The notes under the pieces: generated by a model
What the model was told of the DNA's origin: nothing
The model's input: only the letters and a program-made list of their open reading frames with translations
Databases searched by the model: none
Part shown: positions 1 through 7,706 of the stretch, one piece after another
Layout of the letters: every line of letters begins with the position of its first letter
Position numbering within the stretch: position 1 is the first letter of the stretch
Assembly (NCBI GenBank): GCA_017512555.1
Contig: JAFWFE010000005.1
Span: forward strand, 1-40,986
Direction of reading: 5' to 3'
DNA from: Solobacterium sp.
Lineage (GTDB): Bacteria > Bacillota_I > Bacilli_A > Erysipelotrichales > Erysipelotrichaceae
Length of the DNA stretch: 40,986 bases
Program-made: the position numbers and the translations under genes

Positions 1-34
1 CCACCTGTTCTTGCAATGAATTCGATGAAATTGT

Positions 35-211
35 GAACGCTGTATGGCTCTTCCAATCTCGCTTCTCCTGTCAGTGTTATAACAAGTGTCCTGTTTCTGT
101 TTGGAGTACGCAAAAGAATGATCAGAACAATACAGTTGGTCAGCGTAATAGGATCCACAATCATGTTTGTTATCATCATGATTGTAACCTCTGATTTTCA
201 TGCCAATTATG
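35..211 (+). pseudogene. C-terminal fragment of an unidentified membrane protein, interrupted
   Basis: An open stretch follows an in-frame TGA at about 31-33 and ends at TGA 209-211. It encodes about 58 residues. Two hydrophobic runs (around VITSVLFLFG and IGSTIMFVIIMIV) are separated by a basic turn (VRKRMIR), which is typical of the end of a polytopic membrane protein. The same frame stays open from base 1 up to the TGA, so the TGA may interrupt one older gene. No ATG or SD-preceded start lies inside the fragment. I do not recognise the family. It could be a decayed gene end or chance hydrophobic coding; confidence is low because the window begins here. Confidence 0.25.
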
Positions 212-394
212 CCTGAAGCGGACAATTACAAATTCCAATTCATCTATCCGATTCTATGAAGTTCTTGATTTTCCGGGTTTCCCGCAGGTGTATTTCTGTA
301 AATAGTTCTGTTTTTCCTTGCAGGACAAACGAGAGAGCAACGTTTTGCGCATCCTGTACAGAGAATGAGAATGCATGCCTCAACCATTGAGAAT
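212..394. other. Non-coding stretch, nothing recognised
   Basis: Between the fragment and the terminator of the XRE gene I see no convincing ORF with a ribosome binding site, no strong hairpin and no RNA gene. Confidence 0.4.
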
Positions 395-396
395 AA

Positions 397-441
397 AAAC
401 ACCCCTCGCACAAATCTCCGGATTTATACGAGGGGTGATTT
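397..441 (-). terminator. Rho-independent terminator of the XRE regulator
   Basis: A perfect 9-bp stem, CACCCCTCG (400-408) with CGAGGGGTG (429-437), has A-rich flanks on the plus strand, so it reads as stem plus T-tract (GTTTTTATTC) on the minus strand. It lies directly after the stop of the 452-994 gene. The other flank (GATTTTTCC) means it may also stop plus-strand transcription. Confidence 0.85.
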
Positions 442-451
442 TTCCGTGGGT

Positions 452-994
452 CTATACTGTTGTCTCGGGATTTCCGTTTGCTTTAGCAAGATAGCGCCGG
501 ATGGTTTTCACCATCTTTTCGTTATGGAAGTTCGCCTCAATTTCGTCCATATCTACGGTACGTCCGGAAAGGATTCCCTGGATCAGCACCTCCGCATACA
601 TTACCTCCCGGGTCTTAGGATCCTTCAAATAAGTCAACAGGTCAATATTCATTTTTTCGTTGATTCCTTCGACCATGCCCGTGAAAAAAGTACAGTCTTC
701 CCCGAAGAGCTTTCCTATGCTTTCTATATACTGAAAGCCGGTGATAACGTCCTCCAGTTTCATCAGTCTGCGCTCGACTGCCGCGAGACTTTCTCCGTTG
801 AGCAGCTTATCTGCCGTTGTGTTCAGTATATCGCACAAATCAAGAAGAATACCGGTATCGGGAAGCGTATCCCCGTTCTCCCATTTTGAGACGGCCTGAA
901 AGGAAATATTCAACTTCTCTGCCAGTTCTTTCTGCGTCATGCCGGCAGCTTTCCGTAGATGCTGGATATACTGTCCGATTTTCAAAGTGTCCAT
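452..994 (-). CDS. XRE-family helix-turn-helix transcriptional regulator
   Basis: A 180-residue protein with an N-terminal Cro/C1-type HTH at residues 6-60: RKAAGMTQKELAEKL forms the first helices and SFQAVSKWENG is the recognition helix with the SKWE signature. The C-terminal ~110 residues are helical and unassigned; they probably serve dimerisation or ligand sensing. The ATG at 992-994 is preceded on the minus strand by AAGGAGC, a good SD. The gene stands alone and diverges from the GNAT gene at 1214, with about 220 bp between, so it may autoregulate. No partner toxin or phage genes are adjacent, so its target is unknown. The HTH assignment is firm; the regulon is not inferable. Confidence 0.9.
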   Translation of the reverse strand: MDTLKIGQYIQHLRKAAGMTQKELAEKLNISFQAVSKWENGDTLPDTGILLDLCDILNTTADKLLNGESLAAVERRLMKLEDVITGFQYIESIGKLFGEDCTFFTGMVEGINEKMNIDLLTYLKDPKTREVMYAEVLIQGILSGRTVDMDEIEANFHNEKMVKTIRRYLAKANGNPETTV

Positions 995-1213
995 ACTATG
1001 CTCCTTAGTTATTTGTTATTCCTGCGGTCCGCGATTACAGGATACTGTAAGAAAAACATTTCGTAAATAACGAGAAAATTGAGGAAATTCTACTTCTGGT
1101 GGAATAAACCTTCGGGGATAATCCGTTTGCCCTTATGAGTGGCGCAGGTTTTGTAGAAACGGTGTATCATTTACTCAAGGGATCCGTTAAGCAGATTGTT
1201 GATATGGATGTGT

Positions 1214-1783
1214 ATGAAAGAATATGTAATTCAAAAACTATGTAAAGAAAACTGGAAAGGAACTCTTCTGCCGGTTTCCTATACTTCTGAGTATTACTAC
1301 GACATAGGTATAGAAAAAACAGAAGATGGCTTCAGTATTCCTATTTGTAAGAAACGGTTTGAGACTCCGTTCACACACCTTCCGGAGGACGGGGACTATC
1401 CGGACAAACTCTATGAAGACTGGTGGGAAAAGGCTTCCGCTTTCGGCATTGTCGAAGATGGAAAGCTTCTGGCCGCAATCGAGGTGTGCCCGGAGGAATG
1501 GTCTAACCGGCTGCTGATCACAGAATTGTTTGTCAGTGAAGAGATCCGGGGACAGGGTTACGGAGGAAAACTGATTGATCTCGCAAAGGAAATCACAGTT
1601 CAGAATCAATACCGGGTCTTAATGTTGGAAACACAGTCTTCCAATGTAAATGCGGTGGATTTCTATCTGCACGAAGGTTTTACCTTGATCGGTTTTGACA
1701 GTTGTTGTTATACAAACAGAGATATTGAACGCAGAGAAGTCCGGTTCAACATGGGTTGGTTTCCGGAAACGCAGCCTGACTGA
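1214..1783 (+). CDS. GNAT N-acetyltransferase, streptothricin-acetyltransferase-like
   Basis: A 189-residue single-domain acetyltransferase. The acetyl-CoA pyrophosphate-binding motif A is visible as VSEEIRGQGYGGKLIDLA, and motif B as LETQSSNVNAVDFYLHEGFTLIG, a pattern shared with streptothricin acetyltransferases (LETQ..N..A..FY...GF). It would transfer acetyl from acetyl-CoA to an amine in the cytosol; the true substrate cannot be read from sequence. The start is uncertain. ATG 1214 gives MKEYVIQK, but no clear SD precedes it; TTG 1196 sits 12 nt after AAGGGA and ATG 1208 is also possible. It is followed 26 bp later by the M50-like gene, probably in one transcript. Confidence 0.85.
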   Translation: MKEYVIQKLCKENWKGTLLPVSYTSEYYYDIGIEKTEDGFSIPICKKRFETPFTHLPEDGDYPDKLYEDWWEKASAFGIVEDGKLLAAIEVCPEEWSNRLLITELFVSEEIRGQGYGGKLIDLAKEITVQNQYRVLMLETQSSNVNAVDFYLHEGFTLIGFDSCCYTNRDIERREVRFNMGWFPETQPD

Positions 1784-1809
1784 CAATCAGGATTTATGAG
1801 GGAATATAC

Positions 1810-2328
1810 ATGCCTGGAGTATTCGCTGTCACCATAGAAATATTTGTCTGTCTATGCGCTGTGTGGGTGATGTTATTTCTCTCAACCTTTTTGCATGAAT
1901 TTGGTCATGCGATCGGTTATATGATCTCGACGGGAGATAGACATTGGCATATACGTGTCGGGTCAGGGAAGAAGTTACTTGAAACGAAGAGATTGACAGT
2001 GAAATTGATGGTTTTTGACGGATATTTTGAGCCTGCTGAAAACAGGATAGATTCAAAGGAGAAACTCATTTCAACGCTTTCGGGAGGTCCTGTCGTATCT
2101 CTTGTGCTGGTTATAGTGCTGTTGTTTCTGAGATGCGGAGGTACTTCATTCAACTCCGGGATCATCGCTTCGAGCGCAATAGAATTCTTTATCAATTTTG
2201 CATTGTTTTGTAATGTGTTTATCTTGATTTCGTCGATCCTTCCCGGACATTATTTTTTCGGAGAAATAAAGGGGATGGAGACTGACGGAATGAAAATAAT
2301 CAACGCTATGAAGGGCAGAGAGAAATGA
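1810..2328 (+). CDS. Small M50-like (site-2-protease-type) membrane protein with HExxH motif
   Basis: A 172-residue integral membrane protein. Transmembrane segment 1 (about residues 8-38) carries HEFGH at 29-33, the metal-binding HExxH arrangement of M50 intramembrane proteases. Further hydrophobic segments lie at about 90-110 and 120-145. A C-terminal stretch ILPGHYFFGE...TDG (D159) resembles the N.P...DG motif that provides the third zinc ligand, so the active site could be complete. It lacks PDZ or CBS domains and is shorter than typical RseP/SpoIVFB proteins. SD GAGGGA precedes ATG 1810. It may be a real minimal protease or a catalytically silent relative; no substrate is suggested by the neighbours. 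Confidence 0.7.
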   Translation: MPGVFAVTIEIFVCLCAVWVMLFLSTFLHEFGHAIGYMISTGDRHWHIRVGSGKKLLETKRLTVKLMVFDGYFEPAENRIDSKEKLISTLSGGPVVSLVLVIVLLFLRCGGTSFNSGIIASSAIEFFINFALFCNVFILISSILPGHYFFGEIKGMETDGMKIINAMKGREK

Positions 2329-2395
2329 GTACAGTTTCGGATATAACCGGTGAAGATCTTTGATAATGTGAGATGTATACTCACGGGTTATCCAG

Positions 2396-2417
2396 ATAGT
2401 CTTCGGACTGTTTTTTT
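2396..2417 (+). terminator. Rho-independent terminator with UUCG tetraloop
   Basis: A 6-bp stem (ATAGTC/GACTGT, one U-G pair) closes a TTCG tetraloop and is followed by seven T residues. It ends the 1214-2328 transcription unit before the M14 gene. Confidence 0.85.
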
Positions 2418-2494
2418 ATCTTATGTGATTCTGATAAATGTACATTTCCTGCATCTTTCGTTATCATTAGAGTTAATAGTTCAAGGAGCGGTTT

Positions 2495-4180
2495 ATGAAG
2501 ACACAATATGTTTATGATCATTACTTTACATATGATGAGATCACTTCTGCACTGAGGCAGTACAAACACGACTATCCGGATCTCTGCCGGCTTACCACTC
2601 TTGGCACAACCCCGGAAAACAGGGAAATCTGGCTGATTGAAATCACAGATCCAGAAACCGGGACATTTGAAGATAAGCCGGGATTTGCGGTGACTGCCAA
2701 CATTCATGCCGGAGAAGTTACCGGGAACTGCTGCGCCATGTACTTCCTGGATACGATCTTCAATAACGCAAAGGAAGAACCTGTTTGTTCACTTTTGAAG
2801 AAGTATACGATCTACTGTGTGCCGAGGATCTCTCCGGACGGTTCAGAGTACTATCTGACTAATCCCGGAATGATCCGCAGTGTTCCGCGTTTATATCCAT
2901 TTGAAGAACAGATGCCCGGCTTACATCCCCAGGATCTTGACGGTGACGGAGTGATCCGCCAGATGCGTATTAAGAGACCGGAAGGGGCTTTAAAGATTGA
3001 TCCAGAAGATCCCCGGATCATGATCAAGAGACGTCCGGATGAAGTCACAGGCGACTTCTATGATGTCTATTCCGAAGGGATGATTGTCGACAAGGATCCG
3101 GAAGAAGAGATTAATACAGCTCCGACAGCTTTCGGCAATGATCTGAACCGGAATTTTCCGATCAGCTGGGCTCCGGAACACAGGCAGCACGGGGCGGGAT
3201 CTTATGCCTTGAGCAATCCTGAGTCAGCCGCCCTGGCAGAGTTCATGGACAAGCATAAGAATCTCTGTACGATCATGCATTTCCACACGATGGGCGGACA
3301 ATACCTGTATCCTCCGGGATATAAATCCGGGAAGGATTCCAACCGGGAAGATATGAAGATCTACAAGGAAATCGGGAAGATGGCAACGGAAGAAAGCGGG
3401 TATCCCTGCTGGAATGTACGTGATGAATATATTGGTAATACTCCGGAAGAAATTCTCGGTCTGATGGATGATTTCAGCTATTTTGCGATGGGATTGATCA
3501 ACTTTACCTGTGAATGCTGGGATCTGGATAAGAGAGCAGGCTTTGACTATATTGTGCCTGCCCGTGAATTAACCGAAGAAGAAGCTGTAAACCAGCTGCG
3601 TCTGCGTCTGAAATGGATCGATGAACAGAATGATGGTACAGGCTTCAAGACATGGACAAAATTTGATCATCCCCAGCTGGGAGAAGTGGAAATCGGAGGT
3701 TTTGACTACAAACATGTGATCCAGAATGCGCCGTCAAAGTTTATTCAGCAGGAAGTTGAAAAGCACACCAGATTCCTGCTCAGGGAAATGAATACATTAC
3801 CTCATCTGTACCTGAAGAATACCATAGTTACTGCCGTAGGGAATACCCACTACCGCATTGAAACCACGCTGGCGAACGCTTCATACCTGCCGACATATGT
3901 GACAAAAGAAGCAGTCGCAACCGGCAGAGCACAGGAGATTATAGCTGTACTTGAAGGCGCAGAAGTTACGGAAGGCAAAGCTAAACAGAAGATCGGTCAT
4001 CTTAACGGATACTGGTCCAAGGGCAGCTATGGATACGGTCTCGGTTCCATCACTGTTAACCACGCGCCTACAGAGAAGAAACTCAGCTGGGTCGTGGAAG
4101 GTAAGCCGGGAGATACCGTAACCATTACCTGTTCCTGTCCGCGTGCCGGTAAAGTACAGGAATGCATCACTCTCGGGTAA
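2495..4180 (+). CDS. M14 family zinc carboxypeptidase
   Basis: A 561-residue metallocarboxypeptidase-like protein. The zinc ligand pair H71xxE74 (NIHAGEVTG), the substrate-binding N218-R219 in LNRNFP, the third zinc ligand in MHFHTMGG (H264) and the catalytic Glu in NFTCECWD (E340) are all present and in the usual order, so the enzyme should be active. The peptidase domain covers about residues 5-390; the remaining ~170 residues form a C-terminal beta-rich region of unknown role, common in bacterial M14 proteins. There is no signal peptide or membrane segment, so it probably acts on peptides in the cytosol. AAGGAG precedes ATG 2495. Terminators at 2396 and 4222 make it monocistronic. Confidence 0.93.
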   Translation: MKTQYVYDHYFTYDEITSALRQYKHDYPDLCRLTTLGTTPENREIWLIEITDPETGTFEDKPGFAVTANIHAGEVTGNCCAMYFLDTIFNNAKEEPVCSLLKKYTIYCVPRISPDGSEYYLTNPGMIRSVPRLYPFEEQMPGLHPQDLDGDGVIRQMRIKRPEGALKIDPEDPRIMIKRRPDEVTGDFYDVYSEGMIVDKDPEEEINTAPTAFGNDLNRNFPISWAPEHRQHGAGSYALSNPESAALAEFMDKHKNLCTIMHFHTMGGQYLYPPGYKSGKDSNREDMKIYKEIGKMATEESGYPCWNVRDEYIGNTPEEILGLMDDFSYFAMGLINFTCECWDLDKRAGFDYIVPARELTEEEAVNQLRLRLKWIDEQNDGTGFKTWTKFDHPQLGEVEIGGFDYKHVIQNAPSKFIQQEVEKHTRFLLREMNTLPHLYLKNTIVTAVGNTHYRIETTLANASYLPTYVTKEAVATGRAQEIIAVLEGAEVTEGKAKQKIGHLNGYWSKGSYGYGLGSITVNHAPTEKKLSWVVEGKPGDTVTITCSCPRAGKVQECITLG

Positions 4181-4221
4181 ACAGGTGTACATGGATCAAT
4201 AATTCTGTAAATGACAGTGAT

Positions 4222-4256
4222 AAGGAGTCTTGCCGGTTCCAGGCAGACTTCTTTTT
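4222..4256 (+). terminator. Rho-independent terminator after the M14 gene
   Basis: An imperfect stem pairs AAGGAGTCTTGCC (4222-4234) with GGCAGACTTCTT (4242-4253; one bulge, one G-U pair) and is followed by TTT, ending at 4256. Confidence 0.7.
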
Positions 4257-4291
4257 GAAAACCTGATATACAATGATTTTGGAGGTAAACC

Positions 4292-4969
4292 ATGGGATTG
4301 TTTGATATGTTCAAGAAAGAGAAGAAGGAAGAACCGGTGGTGAACAAGCCGGAAGAAAAAGAAATTGAGCCTGTCGGATGGGACGCAATTGAACAGGAAT
4401 TCTTAAGAGTGTATCCCGGGCAGGAACATCCTAAACATTATGGAACCATAATCAAATGGATCCTTGGCGGAAATGATCCTCTGGATGGAATCAGTATCTA
4501 TGATGGAGGAAGCTACTGGCACTTTGTTACGTTCGGCCTTACAGAAATCTATGAGAAAGAGACTGATACACCGGAGATCAGCGGTTACGGATATGAACTG
4601 ACATTGAAACTCAAAAAAGATGAATATGAAGATGAAGAAGCTGAGTTCAGAAATATCTGCGGTATCTTACAGATGATTGCCAGACTGACATTTACCAAGG
4701 GAGAAATCTTCCGGCCGTTTGAATATATTTATACCGGTCAGAAAGAAGGAATTGACGCAAAACAGAAGTCAAATCTGACAGGGTTTATTACCGTGAAAGA
4801 TCCTGTTGTGGAAACAATCAGTACACCTAACGGTAAAGTGGAATTCCTGGAGCTTATCGGTATGACAGATGCGGAATTAAAGACATTATCTACTGTTGGT
4901 TCTGTAATGGAGATCTATGAGAAACTTGGTTCAGATATCACGGATTATCACAGGCAGTCTATCGTTTAG
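4292..4969 (+). CDS. Suppressor-of-fused (SUFU) domain protein
   Basis: A 225-residue protein. After a charged, probably flexible N-terminus (residues 1-30, Lys/Glu-rich) comes a SUFU domain, recognised by HYGTIIKWILGGNDPLDGIS, YWHFVTFGLTEIYEKE and SGYGYELTLKL. The second half (MTDAELKTL, ITDYHRQSIV) also matches the family. In bacteria SUFU is one of the large immunity superfamilies associated with polymorphic toxins, but it also occurs as a stand-alone protein. No toxin is adjacent here. GGAGGT precedes ATG 4292. It heads a co-directional run in which the lipoprotein gene begins 29 bp later. The domain call is firm; an immunity role is inference. Confidence 0.88.
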   Translation: MGLFDMFKKEKKEEPVVNKPEEKEIEPVGWDAIEQEFLRVYPGQEHPKHYGTIIKWILGGNDPLDGISIYDGGSYWHFVTFGLTEIYEKETDTPEISGYGYELTLKLKKDEYEDEEAEFRNICGILQMIARLTFTKGEIFRPFEYIYTGQKEGIDAKQKSNLTGFITVKDPVVETISTPNGKVEFLELIGMTDAELKTLSTVGSVMEIYEKLGSDITDYHRQSIV

Positions 4970-4998
4970 AATGCTTTATCTGCGGAGGTGTTTCAGCA

Positions 4999-5418
4999 AT
5001 GAAAAGGACAATCGTCTTCATCATGTGCCTGGTTCTTGCTTGTTCTCTGTCAGCTTGTGCAAATGGCAAAATACGACATCCGTATGAGCAGGAGTATATC
5101 GCAGGACAGGGAAACATCAAGGGTAATGTAGACACTGCAGAGTTTTTCGAGCGTGACAAACGATTTGAAATCGGCGCGACAATGGATGGCTATGCTGTAT
5201 TTAAGGATCCGGACAAGGCATATGAAGCTCTGCTGGAGAATTATTCTGAAGGACTGAAACTGATTGCGGACGAACATCAATTAAGCTCCGTTTCGAAAGA
5301 TAATTATCAAGCATATAAGAAATATGGTGCTCAGATAACAACCGGTTCCGCGGAAGCTCAGGAACAGGCACATTTTATCTCTAAATTCTTTGATATCTAT
5401 GAGAACAGTTATGACTGA
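4999..5418 (+). CDS. Small lipoprotein of unknown function
   Basis: A 139-residue secreted lipoprotein. It has a basic start (MKR), a hydrophobic core (residues 4-16) and a lipobox LSAC with the lipidated Cys at 20, so the mature protein should be anchored on the outer face of the membrane. The mature part is acidic and helical, with no domain I recognise. SD GGAGGT lies upstream of ATG 4999. It sits between the SUFU gene and a small two-segment membrane protein, so the three may form an envelope-associated group, but this rests only on adjacency. Confidence 0.8.
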   Translation: MKRTIVFIMCLVLACSLSACANGKIRHPYEQEYIAGQGNIKGNVDTAEFFERDKRFEIGATMDGYAVFKDPDKAYEALLENYSEGLKLIADEHQLSSVSKDNYQAYKKYGAQITTGSAEAQEQAHFISKFFDIYENSYD

Positions 5419-5453
5419 CAAATCCTGATTTCTCGAACGAAGGAAGTTCAAAA

Positions 5454-5645
5454 GTGAAAAAGACCGTTTATATTGTCGTAACAGTACTGATCATGTTGAT
5501 CATATCCAGGTTTGTTGTCCGAATCATAGACGCAACCGTACAGATTGGTGATGATCTTGGACTGCTTATTGTTGTACTGATACTTCTTAACGCTGTAATC
5601 AGTGGCCTAAGTTATCTGCTTTACAAAAAAACATCAGAAAAGTAG
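5454..5645 (+). CDS. Small two-segment membrane protein
   Basis: A 63-residue protein starting at GTG 5454, nine bases after an AAGGA ribosome site. Two hydrophobic segments (about residues 4-22 and 36-57) are joined by a short loop containing DATVQIGDD; the C-terminus is YKKTSEK. No family is recognised. It lies 35 bp after the lipoprotein gene and has no promoter or terminator of its own, so it is probably co-expressed with it. Confidence 0.65.
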   Translation: MKKTVYIVVTVLIMLIISRFVVRIIDATVQIGDDLGLLIVVLILLNAVISGLSYLLYKKTSEK

Positions 5646-5706
5646 TCATATTATGAACTGCCGGTTCCATTGGATACGGAACAGTGATAAAGAGAGGAAC
5701 AGAAGA

Positions 5707-6195
5707 ATGGAAAACTACCGGTTTATAGAACTTGTGGAAAAGGAAAAAGGTTTTGAATATTACCAGGCTTTTCGTGATGAAGTTGACTGGATCATCGGCG
5801 GAAAGAATCATACATATTGGTTTACAGTTATGCAGGATCAATCCGTCAAGGAGATCTATCTTGGTACACTGAATGACGGCGTATGGTCTGACTACAGGAT
5901 CAAAGGTAAAGGGAAGAAGAAAACCGTTAAGGAGATGCCTGCAGGCAGTACGATTAAACGCATAGAGGAAAGAGCTTACTTAATGCAGGATGCGGAGTGG
6001 GTCAGAGACAGAAAGCCAAGACTGGTCGAGGATGCCCATCCCCATTATCACTATGTTTACGGTATCGGCGATAAGGCTCTGGATGTATCGGAAGCTTACG
6101 GAGTAAGTATTGCCTACTCGGATATTAAAGATGTTTCGGCAGGGTATCATCTGCGGTATCTTTATACAGGCAAAGACGTGGAAGCTCCCGAGTAA
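5707..6195 (+). CDS. Hypothetical protein, His-rich central segment
   Basis: A 162-residue soluble protein that I do not recognise. ATG 5707 (MENYRFIELV) is chosen over an upstream in-frame ATG at 5653 because AGAGAGG lies just before it. The N-terminal half has alternating hydrophobic strands (DEVDWIIGGKNHTYWFTVM), the centre is basic (KGKGKKKTVK), and a later DAHPHYHYVYGIG segment clusters histidines. It has no signal peptide. The neighbouring SUFU and Imm5-like genes make a small immunity-type protein conceivable, but nothing in the sequence proves it. Confidence 0.65.
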   Translation: MENYRFIELVEKEKGFEYYQAFRDEVDWIIGGKNHTYWFTVMQDQSVKEIYLGTLNDGVWSDYRIKGKGKKKTVKEMPAGSTIKRIEERAYLMQDAEWVRDRKPRLVEDAHPHYHYVYGIGDKALDVSEAYGVSIAYSDIKDVSAGYHLRYLYTGKDVEAPE

Positions 6196-6246
6196 TGGAG
6201 ATTCCGGGAAACAGGGATTTATCAGAGAGATTATCAGGAGATCAGC

Positions 6247-6711
6247 GTGACCAGGGCAAAGATAAAAATCGTTGATGACGCAAGACTGAGAGAAGAATTA
6301 GACCGGGAATATGAGACCTCTTCCCAGGTACAATTATGCAGGTATGCTTTATTGCTGGCTTCCCGCATACTTGCGATGGTCAACGATCCGGCACTGGACA
6401 ATGACACGGTAAAAGAAGGCTTTCTCATCAATGAACAGTGGCAGAAAGGCAATGCCAGTGTGCATGATGTCAGACAGGTATGCTTTAAAATTCATCAACT
6501 GGCGAAAACAAGCGAAGACATGACAGTCAGTACGGCGCTGAGGGTTGCCGGTCATGCGGCTGCCACAGCCCATATGAGAGAACATGCGATGGTAGCTTCG
6601 GATTACGCTGTCAAAGTAATTAATCTGTTATACCCTGATCGTATGGATATGGTGGAAACAGAACGTCTGTGGCAGATTAAACAGTTGAAAGATGTAAAAA
6701 CAAGCGGATAA
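6247..6711 (+). CDS. Putative immunity protein, Imm5-like family
   Basis: A 154-residue, mostly helical protein starting at GTG 6247, six bases after AGGAG. The segment ALRVAGHAAATAHMREHAMVASDYAVKVI (residues ~100-128) resembles the repeated Ala/His helix (AAATAH...HA..A..YA) of proteins annotated as putative immunity protein, Imm5-like. The N-terminal RALLLASRIL-type helix also fits. These proteins are assumed to be cytosolic antidotes to toxins delivered by neighbouring cells, but here there is no toxin gene within view. The family match is from memory of the pattern, so it is moderately sure; the role is inference. Confidence 0.65.
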   Translation: MTRAKIKIVDDARLREELDREYETSSQVQLCRYALLLASRILAMVNDPALDNDTVKEGFLINEQWQKGNASVHDVRQVCFKIHQLAKTSEDMTVSTALRVAGHAAATAHMREHAMVASDYAVKVINLLYPDRMDMVETERLWQIKQLKDVKTSG

Positions 6712-6731
6712 CATGTTCTGTGGAGGTCATT

Positions 6732-7097
6732 ATGGAACTAAGGAAACTGCCTCATGATCTAACCGTATGTAAAGTGCGGGATACTTCTGGGCTTGATCTG
6801 GGAAAAGATTTTTATTTTCTCGGTAAAACGGATGAGGAGATCTCACTGGTGTGCAAGACGGAAGATACGCCGTTGGATACAATAGAACGGGAAGATGGCT
6901 GGAAGGGATTCCGGATTCAAGGTATACTCGATTTTTCACTTATCGGTGTCCTGGCAAAGTTATCCGGGATTTTGGCAGAGAACAATATCGGAATCTTTGC
7001 GGTATCTACCTATAATACAGACTATATACTGGTAAAAGCAGGAGATTATGACCAAGCATTGGAAGTCCTTGAAGAAGCAGGTTATCAAGTGATATAG
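6732..7097 (+). CDS. ACT domain-containing protein
   Basis: A 121-residue cytosolic protein starting at ATG 6732, four bases after GGAGGT. An N-terminal beta segment (LPHDLTVCKV, EISLVCKTED) leads into GFRIQGILDFSLIGVLAKLSGILAENNIGIFAVSTYNTDYILVK, the ACT signature of ligand-binding regulatory domains, and the C-terminal helix ends in ALEVLEEAGYQVI. It matches the stand-alone ACT (YkfA/CASTOR-like) proteins common in Bacillota, which are thought to bind amino acids. It is 20 bp after the Imm5-like gene with no terminator. The ligand is unknown. Confidence 0.9.
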   Translation: MELRKLPHDLTVCKVRDTSGLDLGKDFYFLGKTDEEISLVCKTEDTPLDTIEREDGWKGFRIQGILDFSLIGVLAKLSGILAENNIGIFAVSTYNTDYILVKAGDYDQALEVLEEAGYQVI

Positions 7098-7127
7098 ATT
7101 CTATACAGGCAAAGTGGGGAAACCGGA

Positions 7128-7661
7128 ATGGAACGCGCAAAAGAATTATTTCTTAAATATAACGGGAACCGCTTTTACATGGATCGTGAAGGCGAAGGTA
7201 CGGAATATGACAGCTATCACATTTCCAAAGAAACAGAAGAAATGTGGGCAGAAGAATACATATCCTGTTTTCTGGAATCAAAGATCCAGGGAAAAGAAGC
7301 GTACCGCAGTTATTCGACCGTGGCTGAATTGCTGAAAAGCGACAGACAGAATAAAGCGTGGGATCTATGCTTGTATTATCCTCTGCGGGCTGAACATCCG
7401 GATGATGTGACGAAACTATACATGTTACAGGTGAGTTTCCGGATGGCAGAGAAGGCAGTAAAGAAACACCGCTTTTCCCGGGAAGACGCAGAAGCCTATC
7501 TTCAGGAACTGGACAGATATATACAACTTGTACAAGACCGTGCAGAGAAGGGCACACTTACACGTTCACCGGACTATACTATGCAGGAGTTTACTGATCC
7601 TGTGTATATCACGGATTATCTGCATAGTCTGGTAATGAAATGGAACGGGCTGTTTTATTGA
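7128..7661 (+). CDS. Hypothetical protein, conserved in Bacillota
   Basis: A 177-residue soluble protein with a pattern I have seen among uncharacterised clostridial proteins (MERAKELFLKYNGNRFYM, then TEEMWAEEYI), but with no named domain. It is predominantly helical and rich in charged and aromatic residues. ATG 7128 follows GGGGAAACC. It lies 30 bp after the ACT gene and 45 bp before the CAT-like gene. Confidence 0.7.
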   Translation: MERAKELFLKYNGNRFYMDREGEGTEYDSYHISKETEEMWAEEYISCFLESKIQGKEAYRSYSTVAELLKSDRQNKAWDLCLYYPLRAEHPDDVTKLYMLQVSFRMAEKAVKKHRFSREDAEAYLQELDRYIQLVQDRAEKGTLTRSPDYTMQEFTDPVYITDYLHSLVMKWNGLFY

Positions 7662-7706
7662 ACAAACCACCTGGGACAAACATTCACATATGAGGGGAAG
7701 AAACAG

